A stretch of 10,219 nucleotides of DNA from UBA1822 sp963615055. Lineage in GTDB: Bacteria; Bacillota; Negativicutes; Veillonellales; Dialisteraceae. The notes beneath the pieces were generated by a model. It ran no database searches and had not been told where the DNA came from. It saw only the letters and a program-made list of their open reading frames with translations. Shown here one piece after another: positions 1 through 5,676 of the stretch (the stretch's first letter is position 1; every line of letters starts with the position of its first letter). The position numbers were made by a program, and so were the translations under genes. The DNA is taken from assembly GCA_963615055.1 (NCBI GenBank), contig CAVEFO010000049.1:1-10219 (forward strand). The letters run 5' to 3'.

Positions 1-77
1 CTTCCTATACGCTCAACTATATGACGCCGGTAGAGTACAGATTGATGCATGCACCCGCCGATGAAGTCCAAGATTGA
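1..77 (+). CDS. IS3-family transposase OrfB, C-terminal end (partial)
   Basis: Only the last 24 codons (3-74) and a TGA stop (75-77) are in the window. The gene enters from the left edge. The frame reads SYTLNYMTPVEYRLM followed by a short tail ending VQD. The LNYxTPVEYR pattern is the usual ending of the integrase (DDE, rve) domain of IS3-family OrfB transposases, where it follows the final catalytic glutamate region. This protein cuts and joins the IS ends, normally as an OrfAB frameshift fusion. The stop lies 54 nt before the inferred IS terminus, a normal distance for the family. The catalytic residues lie outside the window, so activity cannot be judged. The fragment is short and the call rests on one motif plus the terminus next to it. 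Confidence 0.62.
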   Translation, partial: SYTLNYMTPVEYRLMHAPADEVQD

Positions 78-105
78 TCATCCCTTGTCCATTATTTTCG
101 TTTTC

Positions 106-131
106 GTGTCCAAAATATATTGACAAGTGCA
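106..131 (-). repeat. Putative IS3-type terminal inverted repeat (right copy)
   Basis: These 26 nt read inward on the minus strand as TGCACTTGTCAATAT, then ATTTTGGACAC. They start with the TG dinucleotide typical of IS3-family tips. The outer tip abuts the truncated CRISPR repeat at 132. The matching left copy would lie outside the window. Confidence 0.5.
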
Positions 132-154
132 ACGCACCCCGCGTGGGGTGCGAC
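132..154 (-). repeat. Truncated terminal CRISPR repeat
   Basis: This copy matches repeat positions 11-33 exactly. The other ten positions (122-131) read GACAAGTGCA instead of ATTTCAATCC and match at only one base. The break is abrupt, with no scattered mutations, and coincides with the inferred tip of the IS3-like element. This fits insertion better than gradual decay of a terminal repeat. The hairpin is intact but the sequence that would give the 3' end of the repeat (the crRNA handle) is lost. Confidence 0.85.
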
Positions 155-2178
155 GGGTATTTGTTGCGCCAGCGCGAGAGCACAGTCGGATTTCAATCCA
201 CGCACCCCGCGTGGGGTGCGACGTTGCCGATACGGCAGAAAGGAATGTATACCATGATTTCAATCCACGCACCCCGCGTGGGGTGCGACTTATTGATTTA
301 TGGCGTGAATTTGTGAGAGAAGAATTTCAATCCACGCACCCCGCGTGGGGTGCGACCGCAATCGATCGATTTTGTCAATCGCCGCTTCCGTATTTCAATC
401 CACGCACCCCGCGTGGGGTGCGACGTTTTTTCAATTCCAAAATTTCCATTTCCGTTTCTATATTTCAATCCACGCACCCCGCGTGGGGTGCGACGAATTA
501 CAAGGAGCAGCTGGCGGATTGTATAAAATTTCAATCCACGCACCCCGCGTGGGGTGCGACGCTTCCAGCCAAAGGGTAACAAAATCATCCTCGTCATTTC
601 AATCCACGCACCCCGCGTGGGGTGCGACGGAGTTATATCTCCTTCATTATGACCGCGAAGAGGATTTCAATCCACGCACCCCGCGTGGGGTGCGACGCAT
701 ACTGCCAAGGGGACGGCGCGGCATTTTCTGATTTCAATCCACGCACCCCGCGTGGGGTGCGACTTATGTGTGCATGATTAAGGAGGGCGCAAAAATGATT
801 TCAATCCACGCACCCCGCGTGGGGTGCGACCAAATCTTTGCGACGGGAGTAATTTCATCATTGCCATTTCAATCCACGCACCCCGCGTGGGGTGCGACGC
901 GGCGGCAAGCGAAACAGCGGCCAAAGCGTCGGAGATTTCAATCCACGCACCCCGCGTGGGGTGCGACCGGTGTTCGGCGTGTGGAATTTGATATACCCAT
1001 AGATTTCAATCCACGCACCCCGCGTGGGGTGCGACGGCAAGTCAACGCTCGTCAGGTTGGTGCAAGACTATTTCAATCCACGCACCCCGCGTGGGGTGCG
1101 ACCACGACGAACGAATACGGGCACGGCGTGGATTATATTTCAATCCACGCACCCCGCGTGGGGTGCGACGCGCTGGCGATTGGCGCGCTTGCGTGGGCAC
1201 TGGTATTTCAATCCACGCACCCCGCGTGGGGTGCGACCATCACGTATAACGAGGCGGAAGGAAGCGCCGCCATTTCAATCCACGCACCCCGCGTGGGGTG
1301 CGACCCCGTCTCTGGCTATCAGCGTGACAGTGGCATTGATTTCAATCCACGCACCCCGCGTGGGGTGCGACCCGTTTGCGTCGACAACGGGATTCCTTCA
1401 TACGTATTTCAATCCACGCACCCCGCGTGGGGTGCGACTTCGGATTCCGAATCGTGATGCGGAGCTTGTCATCATTTCAATCCACGCACCCCGCGTGGGG
1501 TGCGACCCCGTCTTGCCTCATTTTCCCCGACGGCGAAGGGGATTTCAATCCACGCACCCCGCGTGGGGTGCGACATGCGCATTTACACATTCGACGGAAA
1601 ACCGTGTCATTTCAATCCACGCACCCCGCGTGGGGTGCGACTCGCTTTTTTTCGGAAGCCGACCAAAGCGATTTAAATTTCAATCCACGCACCCCGCGTG
1701 GGGTGCGACGATTCGACTGTTATCCGGCGGTTGACCTCGGATTATTTCAATCCACGCACCCCGCGTGGGGTGCGACCGCTTCACGCTCGGCGGCGGCGTT
1801 TCGTGCCAAGATTTCAATCCACGCACCCCGCGTGGGGTGCGACGTCCCGTCTGACAGATGGAACGATACAACGAGTTTTATTTCAATCCACGCACCCCGC
1901 GTGGGGTGCGACTTAAAAACCACGTTTTTTACACGCCCCCAGCGGCATTTCAATCCACGCACCCCGCGTGGGGTGCGACATGGTTATTTATCCCGAAAGT
2001 GCGCCCGAAAATTGATTTCAATCCACGCACCCCGCGTGGGGTGCGACGAAGCCATAGTCTCACAATTTGATTTCTGTCGCTATTTCAATCCACGCACCCC
2101 GCGTGGGGTGCGACGCGGCTCTGAACGTCAAAAAGGCCTTCTGTTATTTCAATCCACGCACCCCGCGTGGGGTGCGAC
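132..2178 (-). CRISPR. Type I-C CRISPR array, 30 full repeats plus one truncated, 30 spacers
   Basis: The 33-nt repeat reads on the plus strand as ATTTCAATCCA, CGCACCCC, GCGT, GGGGTGCG, AC. Transcribed leftward, it starts GTCGCACCCC and ends GGATTGAAAT, the standard I-C form. Full copies start at 190, 257, 324, 392, 462, 528, 596, 664, 731, 798, 866, 935, 1003, 1070, 1137, 1205, 1272, 1339, 1406, 1474, 1542, 1609, 1677, 1744, 1811, 1880, 1947, 2015, 2082 and 2146, and all look identical. The copy at the left edge keeps only repeat positions 11-33. Each repeat can fold into an 8-bp stem (CGCACCCC with GGGGTGCG) around a 4-nt loop. Cas5c cleavage at the stem base would leave an 11-nt UGGAUUGAAAU 5' handle, as known for I-C. 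Spacers are 33-37 nt, except the leader-adjacent one (2115-2145), which is 31 nt. New spacers should enter at the right end, beside cas2. Confidence 0.99.
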
Positions 2179-2300
2179 AGCATAGCAAAAAAATCCTTTT
2201 TTCACCATGCTTTGCACAGCCTTTTTCGCGAACCGGAATTTTATGCTCTGTTTTTCCCGACAACTTCGTGAAAATTTTTTCTGTGCACTTTAACTTCGCT
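2179..2300 (-). promoter_or_regulatory. CRISPR leader between cas2 and the array
   Basis: This 122-nt AT-rich stretch has no ORF and lies directly upstream of the array as transcribed, where the leader of a I-C locus sits. It should contain the array promoter and the site recognised by Cas1-Cas2 for spacer insertion. Next to the first repeat is an imperfect inverted repeat (2179-2211): AGCAT pairs with ATGCT and an A-run pairs with a T-run around TCC. Two AACTTCG copies lie 30 nt apart (2262-2268 and 2292-2298). TGCACAG (2213-2219) and CTGTGCA (2281-2287) are inverted copies. TTCGCGAA (2225-2232) is a palindrome. A TAAAAT -10-like hexamer is at 2243-2238, but the best -35 candidate (TTGTCG, 2263-2258) is only 14 nt away, so the promoter is not settled. 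I see no convincing terminator for the cas operon. Confidence 0.75.
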
Positions 2301-2591
2301 CTATAAAATCATCGGAGCTTCAGCATCGAAAGATTTTTTACATCCGATATGGACGATCTTCTTTTGATAGTTGTTCCCAAGATTATAAAAGCGAAGACTG
2401 TCTGTTTCTTTGTCGATGAGACTTTCCAGTTTTGCCCGAAGTTCCACCGCTTGCGCCTCATCGAGAGAACATTCAAAAACGGAATTTTGTACCCGCTGCC
2501 CGTACGAGACACAGCTTTTGGCCACTTTTTGCAAGCGTTTCCGCCCCGCCGCCGTCGTCGTGCTGACGTCATAAGTGACCAGCAAAAGCAT
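2301..2591 (-). CDS. cas2: CRISPR-associated endoribonuclease Cas2
   Basis: This 96-aa protein has the length and ferredoxin-like pattern of Cas2: the N-terminal strand MLLLVTYDV with the conserved Asp at residue 8, then SYGQRVQNSVFEC at 29-41, and a final strand around residues 78-84 (KIVHIGC). With Cas1 it forms the integrase complex that places new spacers into the array. Cas2 is mainly the dimeric scaffold, and its nuclease activity is not needed for integration in studied systems. The ATG at 2591 is chosen because the MLLLVTYDV strand begins there and AAGGAG lies 7 nt upstream. An open frame continues further upstream but only as an out-of-frame reading of cas1. The gene starts 17 nt after cas1 ends and is the last of the operon, with the leader immediately beyond. 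Confidence 0.96.
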   Translation of the reverse strand: MLLLVTYDVSTTTAAGRKRLQKVAKSCVSYGQRVQNSVFECSLDEAQAVELRAKLESLIDKETDSLRFYNLGNNYQKKIVHIGCKKSFDAEAPMIL

Positions 2592-2608
2592 AGTTTTTCT
2601 CCTTTCCT

Positions 2609-3640
2609 CTATTTCCACAAAAACGGCGGATATCCATCCAAATCGCCGCGAAGCGTTCTCGCCAAAAGCAGTGCTTGCACGTAGGGAATGAGCCCCCAAT
2701 AGATTTTTTCTCCCAGAAACGGATGCGTGATGGACTCCCGTTTCCTCTCCTGCCATTTCGTAAGAAACAGCTTCCTCCCTTCGTCTCCAAGCAAAACCGC
2801 TCCGTCTTCCGTCACGCGGAAATGCTTGGCTTGCACAATGCGATTGTTGATCAAGGTCAGGAGAAACCGATCCACATAGACGGCGCGAAGTTCTTCCATG
2901 AGATCCAGTGCCAAGGACTGCCGCCCGGCTCTGTCTCGGTGCAAAAATCCGGCATAGGCGTCCAGCCCTGCCGCTTCCAAAGCGGAAGCGCAATCGTGCG
3001 CCAGAATCGTATAGGCAAAGGACAGCAAAGCATTGACGCGATCCAGCGGGGGACGTTTCGTCCTGCCCCGGAAAAAGAAATGTTTCTTGTCATACAAAAT
3101 CATCCGGTCAAAGAGAGAGAAATACATTTGTGCCGCATTCCCTTCTATACCACGGAGCTCGCCAAGTGATTTTGCACCGTGGGCCTCTCGCGCCGAGCGT
3201 TGCATTTCCCGTGCGCAGGAATCAAATTCGTCTCTCTCAAAGGACAGAGGATGATCCCGAAGCGCCCGCAAAAGGACATTTCTGGCATTCAGAATCTTGC
3301 CGGCAATCATCGGCGCTGCCAAAGGCAAACATTTTTCCTCGTCGTCCGATACGCGATATTGTTCTTTTCGAAGCAAAATATTTCCGACATTTTCTCCGAC
3401 GACCCGCGCTAGGAATCGCCCGTTTTGCGTCAGAAACGCAAATCCGATATGCCGCTCGGCACAGGCTCCCAAGAGGGCCGGACTTGCGCCCCGATAGGAA
3501 AAATCGTAAATACTTTCCAAATTCAAAAGCGGGATGCGCTGTACGACCGATTGCTCCCGCCATGCGACGATATTCTCGTTTTCCAGCGACAGATAGAGAT
3601 CATCGGACGTCACGAAGAGGGTATTCAGGAGTTTTCGCAT
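2609..3640 (-). CDS. cas1: Type I-C CRISPR-associated endonuclease Cas1
   Basis: This is a 343-aa Cas1, the integrase that joins prespacers to the leader-repeat junction. The N-terminus MRKLLNTLFVTSDDLYLSLE is typical of subtype I-C. The metal-binding residues of the family are visible: Glu166 in LRGIEGNAAQMYF, His234 in FLHRDRAGRQSLALDLMEELR, and Asp246 (with Glu249) in the same motif. An N-terminal beta domain (about 1-95) and an alpha-helical catalytic domain (about 105-320) fit the family. The ATG at 3640 has AAGGAGG 7 nt upstream, lying inside the 3' end of cas4. The gene overlaps cas4 by 16 nt, which suggests translational coupling. Nothing appears truncated. Confidence 0.97.
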   Translation of the reverse strand: MRKLLNTLFVTSDDLYLSLENENIVAWREQSVVQRIPLLNLESIYDFSYRGASPALLGACAERHIGFAFLTQNGRFLARVVGENVGNILLRKEQYRVSDDEEKCLPLAAPMIAGKILNARNVLLRALRDHPLSFERDEFDSCAREMQRSAREAHGAKSLGELRGIEGNAAQMYFSLFDRMILYDKKHFFFRGRTKRPPLDRVNALLSFAYTILAHDCASALEAAGLDAYAGFLHRDRAGRQSLALDLMEELRAVYVDRFLLTLINNRIVQAKHFRVTEDGAVLLGDEGRKLFLTKWQERKRESITHPFLGEKIYWGLIPYVQALLLARTLRGDLDGYPPFLWK

Positions 3641-4323
3641 GGCTTTCCCTCCTTCTCGGCGGGCAAATCTTCCCCGAGTGCCGCTTCCAGATACGCCGCA
3701 GCGGACATCTTTTTACACAGCACCGGCAGACAAATTTCTTTGACGGAGCAAGATTGGCATTTCCTTGAAGTCTTGACTTTCGGCGTGTGTCCTCTACGGA
3801 AACAGGCGTGCATTTCCGCCACTGTGTCTCGGATCCGCTGCCGCAATTCTTCCGTCAATTCGATTTTTCTTCGCCGCCGGATGGCATCATAGTACAGATA
3901 CCCATACGGGATCTCACAGCCGAGCATGTCCTCCAAGCACATCGCCTCGCAGCACAGCTGGGCTATGTCGGACTCGTCCTCCTTGTCCTTTCCACGCTTG
4001 TACTCGACCGGAACGACTTCCCAAAATCCCCGATGCCCTTTCAGGACAGCCCCATCCTCTGCTTCCGAAAATTCCACGACATCGCACTGTCCACTCAACC
4101 CCAGATGCGAAGAGGAAACCCGAAGCCCGCGCACCGTCAAAAGCCCGGCGCGTTTTTCCGAAAAATTCTCTTGATGGGCATTTCGATGCACAATTTCCCC
4201 TTCCGCCGTCAATCGATTTTCTGCCCACTGCCCCTCGATATGAATCAGCGCCCATTGCCGCCGACAAAAGAGAAAATGCTGTATGCCGGAAATCATCAGG
4301 TACTCATCCTCGGCATAGCTCAT
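3625..4323 (-). CDS. cas4: CRISPR-associated exonuclease Cas4 (RecB-like, Fe-S)
   Basis: A 232-aa Cas4 of the I-C form. It trims prespacers and, in studied systems, makes Cas1-Cas2 choose protospacers with the right PAM and orientation. Visible features are YLMISGIQHFLFCRRQW near the N-terminus with the first cluster Cys at 20, the nuclease residues His46 (EIVHRNAH), Asp81 (GQCDVVEF), Glu107 and Lys109 (VEYKRGK) and Gln122, and three C-terminal cysteines at 189, 192 and 198 (CQSC...C) that complete a four-Cys iron-sulfur site. I chose the ATG at 4323 because it forms an ATGA overlap with the cas7 stop and gives the usual family N-terminus. A TTG at 4338 would add five residues and has an AGGGAG just upstream, so it remains possible. 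Confidence 0.95.
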   Translation of the reverse strand: MSYAEDEYLMISGIQHFLFCRRQWALIHIEGQWAENRLTAEGEIVHRNAHQENFSEKRAGLLTVRGLRVSSSHLGLSGQCDVVEFSEAEDGAVLKGHRGFWEVVPVEYKRGKDKEDESDIAQLCCEAMCLEDMLGCEIPYGYLYYDAIRRRRKIELTEELRQRIRDTVAEMHACFRRGHTPKVKTSRKCQSCSVKEICLPVLCKKMSAAAYLEAALGEDLPAEKEGKPCENS

Positions 4324-5300
4324 ATTTTCCGCTCGCAAATGACTCCCTGCGGTAAATTTTCCGTATCGACTTCCACTTGGTAATCTTGGTACGCACGCGG
4401 CGGCTGATCGGGATCTTTCCTTTTTACTTGCACCCTTTCAAAGAGCTGATAGGCCGGTGCATTCCCCAGCTCGCTGTCATGCTTGAAGACAATCAATTCC
4501 CGCACAGACATTTCTCCTCTGGCCGCGGAATGATCATTTTCAAACATATTAATGATGGCTTGCCACAAAAGTTCCAAGTCTTCTTCCGAAAATCCTGTCG
4601 TTTTTCTGGCCAAATTCGCGGAAACATGGCCTTCTACCCGATAGAGACCGTAGGGGACGATATGTTTCCGACCCATTTCCGTGCTTTTATTCTGCGAATC
4701 CTTTTCCGTCGTAATCGCGACACGGGTCAATGTGATTTCCTGCGGTGCAATCGGATCGATGCTACGTGCAAACCCCAACTGTACCAGACCCCGTACCTGC
4801 CCACAATTCAACGCTTCTTTGACAAATGTCGTCATAACAGCGCCGAAAGTGCGGATGTCGAAAAAGTTTTTACACATAAAATCACGAATTTTCCGATCCG
4901 CCTCCGGATCTTTTTTCTTGATGTCTTTCAAGTCTTTTTGCCCGATATATTCGACGGCTTCTTTATCCGACGACTCCAGCGGCCTATCTTCTTTGATGTA
5001 AATTCGATAACCCGTTTCTCCATCTTTCGCCGCCTCAATATAATTTCTGATTTTCCGCTTCAGACATACATCCGTCACAAGCCCCAACCCCGTCTCCGGA
5101 TCAACACGAGGCATATTACCGCCATCCGGGTCTCCATTGGGATTCCCGTTCGTCACGTCAAACAGCACTACAAAATCATACTTATTCCGAATCGCTCCTT
5201 CCATTTTCTCATTCCTTCCTTTCTCGGCTGCCACCGAATTCGATTTTTCTGCAGATTGAAAAAGCGTCCCCCATTGATTTTCTTCCGCGCTCTCACTCAT
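4320..5300 (-). CDS. cas7: Type I-C Cascade backbone subunit Cas7 (Csd2)
   Basis: Cas7 subunits form the filament that binds the crRNA spacer in the I-C Cascade complex. The family core starts at YDFVVLFDVTNGNPNGDPDGGNMPRVDP and continues with GLVTDVCLKRKIRNY, FFDIRTFGAVM, MGRKHIVPYGLY, SAARGEMSVRELIVFKH and LGNAPAY, all typical of Csd2. Two starts compete. The ATG at 5300 has AAGGAGG 9 nt upstream, overlaps the cas8c stop by 8 nt and gives 326 aa. The ATG at 5204 has its own GGAAGGA 8 nt upstream and gives 294 aa, close to the roughly 290 aa of known Csd2 proteins, but would leave an 88-nt gap in an otherwise tight operon. I list the longer form because of the better binding site. The extra 32 residues (MSESAEENQWGTLFQ...) do not resemble Csd2. 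Confidence 0.93.
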   Translation of the reverse strand: MSESAEENQWGTLFQSAEKSNSVAAEKGRNEKMEGAIRNKYDFVVLFDVTNGNPNGDPDGGNMPRVDPETGLGLVTDVCLKRKIRNYIEAAKDGETGYRIYIKEDRPLESSDKEAVEYIGQKDLKDIKKKDPEADRKIRDFMCKNFFDIRTFGAVMTTFVKEALNCGQVRGLVQLGFARSIDPIAPQEITLTRVAITTEKDSQNKSTEMGRKHIVPYGLYRVEGHVSANLARKTTGFSEEDLELLWQAIINMFENDHSAARGEMSVRELIVFKHDSELGNAPAYQLFERVQVKRKDPDQPPRAYQDYQVEVDTENLPQGVICERKI

Positions 5301-5676
5301 TTTCAGATTCCTCCTTTTTCGTATATCGTGCCTGTGTTTCCTGATAGTAACCGAGAACGAAAGCCCCCTGCTCTTCCAGTGTCAACCGCTTCGGAAACGG
5401 ATGCCCGACATCCGGCATGGTGATTTTATCCAGCATTTCCTGTATCTTCTTGGAAAAATACACCGCTTGCCCGCCTTCCAACTTCCGAAGATGCGCATTG
5501 CTCAGCTTGAAAAGAACGGGAAATGTCACCGCCGGTGTCGCACAGGCCGCATTGAAATACCGATCCTTGATGGTCGCATTGATGCCCGGATTCGCTCTTT
5601 CCTGAACGTTTTCCAATACGGAAAACAGCCGTCCCAATACATAGGAGATTTCTTTTGTTTCCTTGTTCACTGCCAT
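5293..5676 (-). CDS. cas11c: Predicted internal small subunit Cas11c within cas8c
   Basis: Known for type I-C: Cascade contains a small subunit (Cas11c) with no gene of its own, translated from an internal start in the 3' part of cas8c. Seen here: GGAGG at 5693-5689 inside cas8c, followed by two in-frame ATGs. The one at 5676 (Cas8c Met461, 12 nt downstream) would give 127 aa beginning MAVNKETKEISYVLGRLF. The one at 5685 (Met458, 3 nt downstream) would give 130 aa. Both sizes fit the family, but neither spacing is ideal. The product would be a helical bundle lining the Cascade belly and stabilising the R-loop. I prefer 5676 because it sits directly before the conserved GRLFSVLE helix. The call is by analogy and the exact start is uncertain. 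Confidence 0.6.
   Translation of the reverse strand: MAVNKETKEISYVLGRLFSVLENVQERANPGINATIKDRYFNAACATPAVTFPVLFKLSNAHLRKLEGGQAVYFSKKIQEMLDKITMPDVGHPFPKRLTLEEQGAFVLGYYQETQARYTKKEESENE

Larger units (their letters stand above)
1..131 (+). mobile_element. IS3-family insertion sequence, right end (partial)
   Basis: Seen: a transposase C-terminus reads rightward and stops at 77. It is followed by 54 nt that end in a sequence resembling the right terminus of IS3/IS150-type elements. Read inward from 131 on the minus strand, this terminus begins TGCACTTGTCAA, then an AT stretch, then TTGGACAC at 113-106. The TG start, the CTTGTCAA block and the TTGGACAC block are the layout I know from IS3-family inverted repeats. 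The right boundary at 131 is set by the terminal CA dinucleotide and by the fact that perfect CRISPR repeat sequence begins at 132. The left part of the element lies outside the window, so the inverted repeat partner and the target duplication cannot be seen. The family assignment is inference from short sequence. Confidence 0.68.

Noticed and set aside
61..123. A 20-codon ORF starting at 61 (MKSKIDHPLSIIF...)
   Set aside because: It lies inside the transposase tail and the IS terminus, has no ribosome binding site and resembles nothing known.
122..154. The left repeat as an ordinary degenerate trailer-end repeat
   Set aside because: The mismatch is one sharp block, and coincides with an IS3-like terminus and a transposase end. 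Not excluded, but less likely.
155..2145. Spacers targeting the cas genes or duplicated spacers
   Set aside because: I saw no obvious match or duplicate when reading them, but I could not run an alignment, so this is not a firm negative.
127..2185. Long open frames running through the array, up to 269 codons, with recurring peptides such as FQSTHPAWGAT and ISIHAPRVGCD
   Set aside because: They are translations of the 33-nt repeat, which has no stop in any plus-strand frame. Such frames are a known annotation artefact and not genes.
2592..2993. Upstream extension of the cas2 reading frame to 230 codons
   Set aside because: It is an out-of-frame reading of cas1. Cas2 begins with MLLLVTYDV at 2591, with a good ribosome binding site.
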